Source of the DNA: CAWGMT01 sp963823675
GTDB lineage: Bacteria > Planctomycetota > Planctomycetia > Isosphaerales > Isosphaeraceae
Assembly: GCA_963823675.1 (NCBI GenBank)
Contig: CAWGMT010000006.1
Location: forward strand, 186,001 to 250,000
Direction: 5' to 3'
DNA length: 64,000 bases
The stretch's first letter is position 1. Each line of letters starts with the position of its first letter. Below the pieces are notes generated by a model, which ran no database searches, had not been told where the DNA came from, and saw only the letters and a list, made by a program, of their open reading frames with translations. Positions 26,389 through 36,615 of the stretch are shown here, piece by piece. The translations under genes were made by a program, and so were the position numbers.

Positions 26389-29300
26389 ATGAACCTTTTC
26401 CGCAAGAGCAATCAACGGTCCAACAAGTCCCGAACCGTCGCCCGGTGCCGTCCGGCCAACGGCCGCCGGCTGCCCCTCGTCTTGGAGGCTCTCGAGGCTC
26501 GCACCCTCCTCTCGGCAGTGAGCTGGACGAGCGCCGCGGGTGGCAACTGGAACACGGCTGCCAACTGGTCCGGCGATGTCGTCCCGAATGCCACCCAGGA
26601 CGCGACCATCAATATTGCAGTCAGCGGCCCGATTACGATCGATTCGGCAAGCGCCCTCCACTCGCTGACGGACACGACGGCCAACCTGGACATCACGAGT
26701 GGGTCGCTATCACTCGCCGCGGCCTCGTCGGTCAGTCAGAACGTCACCATTTCCGGTGGCGTGCTGGCCTCCGCGGGCAGCCTGACGATTGGCGGCGCCT
26801 TGAGCGAATCCGGCGGCGTTGTGACCGGCGGCGGCACGGTGACCGTGAACGGGCTCTTGACGTGGACCGGCGGCACGATGAGCGGCGCGGGAACTACACT
26901 GGCCGCAGGCGGCCTCCAGTTGGGCGCCAACGGCAATTCCTACACCGAGTTTCTCGAAGCCCGCACGCTAGAAAACGCCGGCTCCGCCACCTGGGCCAGC
27001 GAGGACGCTCTTTCCCAGAGCGCCGGCAGCATCTTCCAGAACCTCGCTAACGCGACCCTCACCGTCCAGAGCGGCGTGACCTGGAACGCAGACAACGGGA
27101 CGCTCGACAACCAGTTCCAGGGCACGGTCACCGTCGACGCCGGCACCGGCACCGCTTCGTTCAATGGCTTCTTCACCAACGAGGGCGACCTCGAGGTCAG
27201 CTCCGGGACGTTAGTTCTCGGGGGGAGCGGAAGCGTCACGGGAAATACGAAGGTGGACGCCGGCGCCACGCTCCAGTTTGGCGGCACGCAGTACGTCTTC
27301 AATTTAGGAGCCGGCCTGACCGGCCAAGGCACAGTGACGTTCGGCTATCCCGCCACCGACCCCGCCGCGATTTTTGAGGCGGGGAGTAGCTATTCCTTCA
27401 GCGGCGCCACGATCATAGACAACGCGACCGTCGTGTTTGATGCCACCGCCAGCACCGAAACCCTGAACCAGTCAAGCGGCGATCTCGGCGGCTCGGGAAC
27501 CCTGACCGTTGCCAAGATGACCACGTGGACCGGCGGCACGATGAGCGGGCCCGGAATCACCCAGGCCCTGGGCGGCCTGTCCCTGGGCGCCAGCGGTGAT
27601 ACTAGCGACCACGAGGCACTCGCCGGCCGAATGCTGATCAACGCCGGCGCCGGCGTATGGTACGGCCCGGACACGCTGAACCAGGAAGAGGACAGCACGT
27701 TCCTGAACTACTCAGGCGCCACCCTGCAGATCGTGGGCGGCGGCACCTTGGACGACGATTCCAGCGTCAACGACTCTTCGGGCACGTTTGAAAACAATGG
27801 CGCCATCATCGTGGCCGACGGCTCGGCCACGACCCTGGTGCAGACCTATTTCATCAACTCGGGCACCGTCGAAGTCGCCTCCGGCACGTTGCAGCTTGGC
27901 GCCGGCGGAGCCTGCCCGTGGAACGCACTCGCCGTCAAGGCCGGCTTCACTGTTGACTCCGGCGCCGGCCTGCTGTTCGGAAACGACTATAATTACGAGG
28001 CATACGCCTTCAACTCCGGCGGGTATATCAGCGGGGCGGGCTCGGTAACGTTCGGGTCGGGCGTGTCGGCCAATTTCGGCACGGGCAGCACGTATAACGT
28101 CAGCGGCGCGACCCTGATCGACACCGCCGGCGCCGGCGGCGACAACGTCGTCTTCACCGCGGGCAGTACCGTCGGGCCGCTGGGCAATCTGACGATCGAA
28201 CCCGGCTTGGTCAATTTCAGCACCGGCACCACCATCACCGTCGCCAATCTCAGCCTGACCAACGGCAGCGCCACCCTGACCGGGTCGGACACGCTCGACG
28301 TCAGCGGACTCTCGACCTGGACCGATGGCACCATGAACGGCTCGGGAGCAACAGTGGCCGAAGGGGGCCTCGATCTGGGGCTGGCCGATGGCGGTTCCCA
28401 CAGTCCGTTACTCGAGTCTCGCACCCTGATCAATCAAGGGACGGCGAACTGGGTGGGATTGGGGGCGATCAACCTGGACGACGGCAGCACGTTCGCCAAC
28501 GAGCTCGGCGCCACCTTCTACGACCAGGCTAACGGCTCCATAGGATCGGATTCGAGCGGCCTGTTCGACAACCTGGGCACGTTCGTCGTCGAGGGCGGCG
28601 GCACCGCCACGATGGCGTCCAGGTTCGACAACGAAGGCCAGCTCGCGATCAGCTCCGGCACGTGGGAGCTTTCCGGCGACGGAGGATCCTCGGGCGACTT
28701 CACCGTGGACGCCGGCGCCTCGCTGCAGCTCAACAATAACTACGGCATACCTTACACCGTCAACCAGAACGGAGACTTTGTGAGCTCCCCCCAGATCATT
28801 GGGGGCGGCCCCACGAACGTTACGCTCATTGGTGGGAGCGACACGCTGCCGACACCGCTCGGCGACACCACCGAGATTGACGGAGGCACCTACGAGGAGA
28901 CCGGCACTGAGGCCCTGAGCAGTCTGGACATGACCGGCGGATACCTGATTGTCACGGGGACGTTGACCGTCACCGGCCCCATAACCTGGACAGGAGGGTA
29001 CATCGCAGGCCCCGGAACGCTTGATGTCAATGGCAACCTCACATTGGGGACGGGCACCGGTGGAGACGAGGATCTTTACGGCACCACTCTGGAGAATCAG
29101 AGCGTAATCTACGCGCTGGACGGGGACGCCTTCTACCAGGGGGACGGCGCCGTGGTTGAGAACAACATCCTCCACTATATCGACTTTGAAGGCGACGGCA
29201 CCTGGGACGGCGACGCCACCGGAACCATTGACAACCAGGGCACAATCGAGAAGACGGCCGGCACAGGCACGACCACGGTCAATAATGTCGCGCTGATCAA

Positions 29301-32300
29301 CGACGGCGCAGTCACGGTGAGTTCCGGCACCCTGGACCTGGAGGGTGGCGGCACTGCGACAGGAGCGTTCACCACGGCAGCCCAAACCACCCTTGATTTC
29401 GGCCACTTCTCCTGGGCTTTCAACTCGACCTCCAGTGTGAGCGGTGCGGGCACCGTGGAATTCGCTTTCGATTACTTTTCCTCGTACTTCAACTCCAACA
29501 GCGTCTACAACCTGACTGGCACCACCCAAGTCGACAGCGGGGAACAGGTCGATTTCCTCTCCGGCAGCAACGTCGAAAACCTGGGTGCCGTGACGCTCAC
29601 GAGCGGCACGCTAGACTTGAGCAGCAGCGTCGCCCCCGCCGTCAGTGCCGACAGTGCCTCCAGTTTGACCGAATCGGGCGGCGTCCTGACCGGATCGGAC
29701 CAGCTCACCGTCAGCGGACAGACCACCTGGACCGGCGGCACCATGAGCGGCACGGGAACCACCATTACCGAAGGCAGCGTGCAACCCGGCCTCCTACTCG
29801 GTGCCTCCGGCGACACCAACGACGTGGAATATCTCACCGTGCGCACCCTCGAGGTCACCGGCGGCGGCATTCTCGAGCCCCTGGACGCGCTTGAGCAATC
29901 TTACGGCAGCACCTTCGTGAATACCGCGTCGGACACGCTGGATGTCTTTGCAGGAGTGAACTGGCATAGCGACGGCACTGCGTCGATCGATAACCAGGGC
30001 GCGCTCGTCGTGGGGGCCGGCATCAGCACGGCGACCATCTCGGCGGGCGGCAACTTCCCCTTCCTCACCAACCCAGGCGGGATCGAGGTGCTTTCCGGCA
30101 CGCTGGACCTGGCCTGCGACGGCACCGCTACGGGCACGCTCCCGGCCAGCTTTACGGTCGCCGCCGGCTGCACGCTCCAGTTCTCCGGCGACTTCAACCT
30201 GGGAGCGGGGGCAGGCGTCGGCGGTCCGGGCATCGTTGAGGTTCCCAGTAGAAGCGATCTGTGGTTCACCTCCGGTGCTTTTTCCAACTTCGTTGGCACC
30301 ATGACCATCGACGGCGGCACCGTCGAGTACGACGACAGTGCCGAGGCCGGCACCCTGAACTTGTCGAGCGGCGACCTCACGGGCCCGGGCACCTTGACCG
30401 TCAGTACGCTGACGGTCTGGACCGGTGGCACGATGGACGGCGTGGGCAACACCATCGCCCAGGGAACCCTGGACGTTGGCCTACCGACCGACACCGACGA
30501 CGTGGAGACGCTGGACGGCCGGACTCTGACCAACGCCGGGACCGCCGCGTGGGCAGGCGGGGGCTCTTTCGTGCAACTGGACGGCGCCACGTTCGTCAAC
30601 CAAGCCAATGCGAGCCTCGACATCGACAACGGTTCGACATGGTACAGTAATGACGGCACCGGCACGATTGCCAACGCGGGCACGCTTCTGGAATCGGCGA
30701 GCGGTGACACCACGACCATCCACGCCGCCCTCGATAACACCGGCAGCGTCAAGGTCGAGCAAGGCACGCTCAGCCTCCAGGGTGGGGGCACCGTTGGCGG
30801 CACCTATCTCGTGCTGGCCAGTGCCACGCTCACGTTCGGCAACGACAACGTCACGATCGGCAGCGAAAGCGCCGCCACGACGTCGGTGGCCTTGCCCAGC
30901 GACTTTACCACGGGCCCGTTCAACTGGCTCGCCACTTTCGCCGGCACGGCGCAGGACAACGGCGGCAGCGGACTGGCCTCGGTCGGTGTGAGCCTGTTTA
31001 ATGGCGCTGACTACTACAACGGCACGGCCTTCGCGAGCCCCACACAGGTCTATAACGCGGCTGTGTTGTCGGGCAATTCGTGGCCTTACACAATACCCAC
31101 ATCCAACTTCACCAGTGACCTTGCCTACACCGCCGAGACCGCAGCGACGGCCAAAAACGGCGACACCGAGCCCTCGACGATCGCGTCCTTCCTGCTGGCC
31201 CCGGCGATCATTGCCCCGGCCGTCGCGATAACGGCCCCGGCCAACGGCACCGACACGAATAACAACAAGCCAACGCTGACGGCTACGGCTTCAGAAAAAA
31301 CTGGCGGCAGCGGTCTGGCCACCGTCCAGTTTGAAATCAGCAGCAACGGTGGCACCACCTGGAACGACGCCGGCTCCGCCCTGACCGCCGCACCGTTCAC
31401 CTTCACCTTCAGCACCGCGCTGGCCGACGGCACCTATCTGGCCCGCGCCATCGCGACCGACAACGCGGGCAACAGCACGACCTCGTCGGCCGTTTCCTTC
31501 ACCATCGACACCGTTGCCCCGACCGTCGCGATGACGGCTCCGGCCAGCGGCAGCTACAACAACAACAAGCCCACGTTGTCGGCGACGGCCTCGGACAACA
31601 CGGGCGGCAGCGGGCTGGCCACTCTCCAGTTTGAAATCAGCAGCAACGGTGGCACCATCTGGAACGACGCCGGCTCCGCCCTGACCGCCGCGCCGTTCAG
31701 TTTCACCTTCACGACTGCGCTGGCCGACGGTGCCTATGAGGCCCGTGCCATCGCCACCGACAACGCCGGCAACAGCACGAACTCGTCGGCCGTTTCCTTC
31801 ATCGTCGACCCCGTTCCCCCGACAAGCAACGTCGCGGCGCTCCCCGCGACCACGACCAAGACCAGCTTCACCGTTTCCTGGTCGGGCTCCGACCCGAGCG
31901 GCCCGGGCATCGCCAGTTACAGCGTGTATGTCTCCGACAACGGCGGCGCCTTCAAGCCATTCGTGACCGATACGACGAATACCTCGGCGATGTTCACCAA
32001 CGGACAGGTGAATCACACGTACGCGTTTTATAGCGTGGCGACCGACCGCCTCGGCCTGGCCCAGCCCACTCTCAAGTCGGCCCAGAGGATCACCAAGGTC
32101 TTGCCGCCCGTTGTCACCTTGAAGCAAGTCCAGGAGATCACCAACACGAAGCACCAGCTAACCAAGGTCCTGGTGACCTTCAGCGGCCCGGTCAAGTCCA
32201 ACGAGGCCGACCAGCTCGGCACCTACCGCCTGGCCACGCCCGGCAAGGGCGGGTCGTACACCGCCAAGAACGCGGGCGTCATCACGCTCAAGTCGGCCGT

Positions 32301-32601
32301 CTACACGGGCGGGAACGTCACGGTTGCCTTGACACTGGCAAAGCCTCTCGTCATCACCAAACCGGTGCAGCTCCTGGTTTACGGCACTGGCGCCAACGCG
32401 CTCAAGGACAGCCACGGTTACCCGATCGACGGCGGCAAGAACGCGATCGCGATCCTTTCCGGGGGAGGCGCCACGATCCAGGCGGTGCCGCTGGCGCAGG
32501 TCCGGTCCTCTGGCCCAGCGGCCCGCCTTGCCGCCGTGGACGCGGTCCTCGAGCGCGAAAACCTGGCGGTCCGACTCAAGAGTTCGCCGGTTTTACTCTG
32601 A
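26389..32601 (+). CDS. Large autotransporter-like beta-helix adhesin (paralogue 1)
   Basis: 2,070 residues, intact. The basic N-terminus with LVLEALEARTLLSA (30-43) has no hydrophobic signal core. The body is a long series of repeats of about 100-200 residues with LTWTGGTMSG(A/P)GTT, ENAGSATWAS and DNQGT(I/V) signatures, as in extended beta-helix proteins. Two tandem Ig-like domains follow (ITAPANGTDTNNNKPTLTAT; MTAPASGSYNNNKPTLSAT), then a fibronectin-like domain (FTVSWSGSDPSGPGIASYSV). A conserved C-terminal domain (VTLKQVQEITNTKHQLTKVL) ends in ARLAAVDAVLERENLAV. It is highly similar to the gene at 36616. It is probably secreted and adhesive; mode of attachment is unknown. It is convergent with the kinase copy at 32650. 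Confidence 0.88.
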   Translation: MNLFRKSNQRSNKSRTVARCRPANGRRLPLVLEALEARTLLSAVSWTSAAGGNWNTAANWSGDVVPNATQDATINIAVSGPITIDSASALHSLTDTTANLDITSGSLSLAAASSVSQNVTISGGVLASAGSLTIGGALSESGGVVTGGGTVTVNGLLTWTGGTMSGAGTTLAAGGLQLGANGNSYTEFLEARTLENAGSATWASEDALSQSAGSIFQNLANATLTVQSGVTWNADNGTLDNQFQGTVTVDAGTGTASFNGFFTNEGDLEVSSGTLVLGGSGSVTGNTKVDAGATLQFGGTQYVFNLGAGLTGQGTVTFGYPATDPAAIFEAGSSYSFSGATIIDNATVVFDATASTETLNQSSGDLGGSGTLTVAKMTTWTGGTMSGPGITQALGGLSLGASGDTSDHEALAGRMLINAGAGVWYGPDTLNQEEDSTFLNYSGATLQIVGGGTLDDDSSVNDSSGTFENNGAIIVADGSATTLVQTYFINSGTVEVASGTLQLGAGGACPWNALAVKAGFTVDSGAGLLFGNDYNYEAYAFNSGGYISGAGSVTFGSGVSANFGTGSTYNVSGATLIDTAGAGGDNVVFTAGSTVGPLGNLTIEPGLVNFSTGTTITVANLSLTNGSATLTGSDTLDVSGLSTWTDGTMNGSGATVAEGGLDLGLADGGSHSPLLESRTLINQGTANWVGLGAINLDDGSTFANELGATFYDQANGSIGSDSSGLFDNLGTFVVEGGGTATMASRFDNEGQLAISSGTWELSGDGGSSGDFTVDAGASLQLNNNYGIPYTVNQNGDFVSSPQIIGGGPTNVTLIGGSDTLPTPLGDTTEIDGGTYEETGTEALSSLDMTGGYLIVTGTLTVTGPITWTGGYIAGPGTLDVNGNLTLGTGTGGDEDLYGTTLENQSVIYALDGDAFYQGDGAVVENNILHYIDFEGDGTWDGDATGTIDNQGTIEKTAGTGTTTVNNVALINDGAVTVSSGTLDLEGGGTATGAFTTAAQTTLDFGHFSWAFNSTSSVSGAGTVEFAFDYFSSYFNSNSVYNLTGTTQVDSGEQVDFLSGSNVENLGAVTLTSGTLDLSSSVAPAVSADSASSLTESGGVLTGSDQLTVSGQTTWTGGTMSGTGTTITEGSVQPGLLLGASGDTNDVEYLTVRTLEVTGGGILEPLDALEQSYGSTFVNTASDTLDVFAGVNWHSDGTASIDNQGALVVGAGISTATISAGGNFPFLTNPGGIEVLSGTLDLACDGTATGTLPASFTVAAGCTLQFSGDFNLGAGAGVGGPGIVEVPSRSDLWFTSGAFSNFVGTMTIDGGTVEYDDSAEAGTLNLSSGDLTGPGTLTVSTLTVWTGGTMDGVGNTIAQGTLDVGLPTDTDDVETLDGRTLTNAGTAAWAGGGSFVQLDGATFVNQANASLDIDNGSTWYSNDGTGTIANAGTLLESASGDTTTIHAALDNTGSVKVEQGTLSLQGGGTVGGTYLVLASATLTFGNDNVTIGSESAATTSVALPSDFTTGPFNWLATFAGTAQDNGGSGLASVGVSLFNGADYYNGTAFASPTQVYNAAVLSGNSWPYTIPTSNFTSDLAYTAETAATAKNGDTEPSTIASFLLAPAIIAPAVAITAPANGTDTNNNKPTLTATASEKTGGSGLATVQFEISSNGGTTWNDAGSALTAAPFTFTFSTALADGTYLARAIATDNAGNSTTSSAVSFTIDTVAPTVAMTAPASGSYNNNKPTLSATASDNTGGSGLATLQFEISSNGGTIWNDAGSALTAAPFSFTFTTALADGAYEARAIATDNAGNSTNSSAVSFIVDPVPPTSNVAALPATTTKTSFTVSWSGSDPSGPGIASYSVYVSDNGGAFKPFVTDTTNTSAMFTNGQVNHTYAFYSVATDRLGLAQPTLKSAQRITKVLPPVVTLKQVQEITNTKHQLTKVLVTFSGPVKSNEADQLGTYRLATPGKGGSYTAKNAGVITLKSAVYTGGNVTVALTLAKPLVITKPVQLLVYGTGANALKDSHGYPIDGGKNAIAILSGGGATIQAVPLAQVRSSGPAARLAAVDAVLERENLAVRLKSSPVLL

Positions 32602-32633
32602 AACCGGCATATTTCAAGGCCACGCGCGCTCCG

Positions 32634-32653
32634 GGCTCGATTGGTTGGTTCAT
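32634..32653 (-). pseudogene. 5' stub of a duplicated bisphosphate nucleotidase gene
   Basis: On the minus strand, ATGAACCAACCAATCGAGCC starts at 32653 and overlaps the TPR stop exactly as in the intact operon at 4179 (ATGAACCAACCATTCGAGTC there). Similarity stops after about six codons. It marks one breakpoint of the duplicated sigma/kinase cassette. Confidence 0.65.
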
Positions 32654-35600
32654 GGTCGTGCGTGTGATGCAAAGGGCTGGGCGGGGAACTCGATGTCAGC
32701 CAGGATCGCCGCGAAATCAGGGTTGGAACGAATCGATTCGAAGGTCGATTCGCTGTGTATGCGACCAGCGTCCTTGAAGCCGTCGGCAGCAGCTTGGCGG
32801 AGCATGGCGACGGCGCCGGCCACGAATCGGCGCCTTCGTTTCTGAAGCTGGTCCGCACTCAATCGGGTGGGTAACTTCCCGGTGAGGGTCGCGTTCTTGG
32901 CGTAATCGACGGCCAGGAGGTAGAGCACCTCGGGGTTGCCGCGTGCCGTTTCGAGCGATTGTCGATCCCACCTCGCCGCGTCGTCGCGTTGGCCGCGGTC
33001 CGCCAGCTCCTCGGCCAACCGCCGCCGGATGACCACGAGATGCGACTGGGCCGACGTGTCCTTGGGGCTTTCACCAAGAATCCCCGCCCAAAGGCGTTCG
33101 GCCTTCTTGAAGAGCTCGAGGTCCGGGCTCAGACCGTCCTGCCCCTGATAATCGGCCATGTCGAAGGACGTGATGGCGTAAACGAAGCGGCGGTTCCACG
33201 ATAATGGCATGACGAGGCTGAGTTTGTCACAGATCTCGTACGCCTCGGCGGTCAGCGCCGGCGCGCCGCGGCATATTTCACTGGGTCCGATGCATAAGCG
33301 TCCATCAAGTTGATATCAAACTCGGCGATCCGGGCCTGGATGGCCGCCATCCTCGAGACCAGCTTGCCGTGGCGGCCGGCCATTTCCTGGAGCGTCCCGT
33401 GAGCCGCTTCGAAGCTGACGATCGCCTCATGCCATTGCTTGGCGTTCGTGAAATGAAGGCCGAGCTCGTCCTGCGCGAGGGACAGTTGCCAGGCGGGATC
33501 GAAGCGATCGGGGTATTCACGGACGAGCGTCCGGAAGATCGACTCGGCTTGCCGGACGGCCGCTAGCGAAAGGGCGTGGTCGGCGGCGGGGTAAGACCGG
33601 GACAGGTAGAGCAGGTTCCGGGCCGCGTAGTCGCGCGTCTGAAGACTGCAATTGCCGCGGTCGAGCAGGTAATCATAGGCCGCACGCGCGGCCAGGAAAG
33701 CCGCGAGGGCCTCGGGCCGGCGGTCCTTTTTCGAATGATAATGCCCGATATTGTACTGGTTCATCGCCGTCAAGCTGACGGGGTCGCCCCCGTCGGCTTC
33801 GGCGTTCTCGGGGGGGACGGACCGCAATATCTCGTTCGACCGCTGCCCGGCCGCGCGGCGCGACGGCTCGTCCGGCAGAATCACCGAGGCCCGATGCAGG
33901 CACGTGGCCAGTGCCATGCGGGGCTGGATGGCGGCGGGGTTCTGGGCGACCAGTGCCTCGGCCAGCGCGATCGACTTGCGAGTCGTCTCGATCGCCGAGG
34001 CCTCGTCGCCCCCGTCGGACTGGGCGCGTGCCAGCGCCTCGTAAGCAGTGAGCCGTTGCAACTCGGCCCGAGGGTCTCCCTCGAGGTCGCGCACCAGGGC
34101 CAGGGACTGGCTGATCCCCGCATCGATCAATGCCTTGCGGTACGGCCGCAGCTCTTCCGCGCCCAGGGTACCACTTTCCGTACGCAGAAGGGTGTCGACC
34201 GCGCTGACGGCCCGATCGCGTGACCGCTCGGCGCGATCGCGCTCGACCTCCGCGCGGCCGCGGTCAACCTCGGCGCGGCGCGGTCGACCTCGGCGCGGGC
34301 GCGGTCGGCACGGGCTCGGAACCAGAGGCCCATGAGGGCCGGCGAACCAAGGACGAAGGTCAGGAGCAGGGCCGCGGCGGTCGCGGCCAGCGGCGGATTG
34401 CGCCGGCGCCAGCGCCAGAACCTGCCCAGCGGCCCGACCGGCCGCGCCGCGATCGGCCGTCCTTCGAGGAACCGCCGCAAGTCATCGGCGAGGGCCCCGG
34501 CGTCCGCGTACCGCCCACGCGGGTCCTTCTCCAGGCATTTCATGGTGATCGTCTCGAGGTCGCGCGGTACCTCAGGCCGAAGCTGGCGCGGCGCCACCGC
34601 TTCGGTGGAGACGACCAGCTTCATGGTCTCGATCGCGGAAGCCCCCAGGAACGGCGGACGGCCGGTCAATGTCTGGTAGAGGATCGCCCCCAGCGCGTAG
34701 ATGTCGGCGGCTGGTCCCACGTCCCGCGATCGTCCCTCGGCCTGCTCAGGCGCCATGTAGCTGGGTGTCCCCAGCACTTCGCCCGAAAGAGTGCGCACCG
34801 AGTCGTCGCCCAGCAGCTTGGCCAAACCGAAATCGCTGATCTTCGGCGTGCCGTCCGACGAGAGCAGGACGTTGCTGGGCTTGAGATCGCGGTGGATGAT
34901 GCCGGCGGCGTGAGCGGCGCTCGACTGCGTGCGCCAGCGTCTCCACGACAAGGGCGGCCTGCCGGCTGGTGATCGGGCCCTTCGCCAGCCGCTCCGACAG
35001 GTTTCCCCCCTCGGCGAGCTCGAGCGCGAAATACGGCCGGCCACGCTCCTCGCCGACCGCGTAGATCGGGACGATGTTCGGATGCTTGAGCCGCGCGATC
35101 ACCTCGGCCTCGGCCAGGAACCGCCGGAGTTGCAAGGGAGCGGTGAATGCGGCCTCGGAGACCGTCTTGATCGCCACCACGCGGTTCAGCCGCCGCTCCA
35201 GCGCCTTGAACACGATCCCCATCCCACCGCGGCCCAGCTCGGCGAGAATGTCGTAGCCGTCGATCGACCGCGCCGGCGGCGGAGCCGGAGGCACGATCCC
35301 CTCGGGCGCCGAAAGCGGGCCCAGGGTGGTCGCCGCAAGGTCTGTGGGATGCACGGTCGCCTCGTTAGCCGGCCACAGGGCCTCGTCCAAAGCGAACTGA
35401 CGGACGAGCGCACCGGCCCATGCGGGGAAGCGGCGCAGGTAGTCTTCCGCGCTCGGTGATTCGCCCAGGGCCTGCCGAATCACGAACTCGTGATAGATCA
35501 CATCGACCGTTGCCTCGGCGTCCTCTCGCATGGTCGGATGCTGCGCCAGCAAGTCCTCGACCAGAGGGCGCTCGCCCCGGTCCCACCGCGCTCGCTGCTC

Positions 35601-35660
35601 GTCGAGAATCTCCTCGATCAGGGGCCGGCCGACTGGCGCTAATGGTCCGTCACCGTTCAT
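32650..35660 (-). pseudogene. Second copy of the Ser/Thr kinase-TPR gene, broken by three frame shifts
   Basis: A close paralogue of 4176-7135. Three frames together cover it: the kinase start (35660 to about 34921, with the GRGGMG glycine loop and VVAIK), the kinase end and membrane helix (about 34920-34280, with HRDLKPSN, DFGLA and GTPSYMAPE), and the TPR part (34130-33252, then 33210-32650). Frame changes lie near 34921 (one extra base), 34272-34283 (the same missing base as in the first copy, within DRARAEV heptads), and 33250-33270 (one missing base). If these are real, no full kinase is made. If they are assembly errors, it is an intact second kinase. It lies 43 bases downstream of its sigma factor. 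Confidence 0.8.
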
Positions 35661-35703
35661 GAAACGGCGTCCCTTCCGGTCAAGACCGAGACTGCCTCGG
35701 CCA

Positions 35704-36297
35704 TCATGCGTCGAATAGGTCGTTTAGTCCCGGAAGATCCCGGACCCGCTCGAGCGCCCGCGTGAGTTTCTTGCGCAGGCCCGTGGCGGTGCCACCCACC
35801 GCCGCGGCGATCACCGACCACGGTTGATCGTCAAGCCGGCGGATCAAGAGCTCCAGCTCATCTGCCTCGAATTTCTTGAGGATCGTGTCGAGCGCGTCTC
35901 GGTCGTCGACCGGCTTCTCGGGGCCCGGCCCGGAATCGGCTCGATTCACGGGCGCGTCCAGCTCCAGGATTTCCCGCAACGTTACACTCAGGCGCCGCGC
36001 CTTGGTCGCTACCTTGAACCGCACCATCGCCGAGAGCAGCTTCGCTAACTGCTCCGGCCGGTTTAGCTCGAACCGCCCTTCCTTCAAACCCACGAACAGA
36101 CTCTTGAAGACAGATTGGCAGATGTCCGCCGAGTCGAGCTCCGGCCGCAGCCGATCGTGGTTCGGTCGGCTGCGCAACCGGACCCGAACGAAGCGCCGGA
36201 TGAACGGCGCGAACTCAAGCGCCAGCCGGCCCGCCGCCTCCTCGTCGCCGGCACGGGCCAGGCGGATCAGCTCCTGGAACTCACAGTCCTCGGGCAT
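35704..36297 (-). CDS. ECF-type sigma factor, second copy
   Basis: 197 residues, intact and strongly similar to the sigma factor at 7179-7772. Region 2-like DSADICQSVFKSLFVGLKEG and region 4-like IRRLDDQPWSVIAAAVGGT with RKKLTRALERV are kept. The partner kinase downstream is frame-shifted while this gene is intact, so it may act without its kinase or be controlled by the other copy. It is divergent to the adhesin at 36616, with leader copy D between them. It probably regulates extracytoplasmic or surface functions, by inference from gene order. Confidence 0.88.
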   Translation of the reverse strand: MPEDCEFQELIRLARAGDEEAAGRLALEFAPFIRRFVRVRLRSRPNHDRLRPELDSADICQSVFKSLFVGLKEGRFELNRPEQLAKLLSAMVRFKVATKARRLSVTLREILELDAPVNRADSGPGPEKPVDDRDALDTILKKFEADELELLIRRLDDQPWSVIAAAVGGTATGLRKKLTRALERVRDLPGLNDLFDA

Positions 36298-36488
36298 AAG
36301 CGAGCCTGAACATCACTGATCGTATGATGGCAAACATCCATTCTCTCCGGCGGCGACCGTGAAAGCAAGAGCATGCTCGGAATCGACGTTGATCGAGGCA
36401 CTTCATTTTCACGCGAAATCGCAAATCGCCGCGACTCGTCGGTGGGTCACTCGTGAAAATCTCAAAAAGTTTTTGGGCGTTTTCGTTC
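36298..36488. other. Intergenic region between sigma factor and leader D
   Basis: The first 60 bases resemble the sequence upstream of the other sigma copy (ACATCACTG, AAACATCCATT, GGCGACCGTGAAA). An inverted repeat with 9-base arms, ATTTTCACG (36405-36413) and CGTGAAAAT (36452-36460), follows. It is absent from the other leaders and is a candidate operator or hairpin. No coding sequence is seen. Confidence 0.45.
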
Positions 36489-36615
36489 CCTCGGCGCGGT
36501 CTCCATGGTGCTGACGTCGTCGCGAGGACCTTGTGGCTCACCGAGTCGAGCCCGTTAGCGCGCCGCTTTTGACCGTGAAAGCCACGAAGTTTATCCATCC
36601 GGGAGGCCAGGATCC
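36489..36615 (+). promoter_or_regulatory. Conserved adhesin leader, type I, copy D
   Basis: The core CTCGGCGCGGTCTCCATGGT matches the other copies. Stem 1 (GGTGCT with AGGACC) has one mismatch. Stem 2 (GGCTC with GAGCC) is perfect. The tail AAAGCCACGAAGTTTATCCA and a GGGAGG site lead directly to the ATG at 36616. The upstream TTTGTCCG word of copies A-C is degenerate here. Confidence 0.62.
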
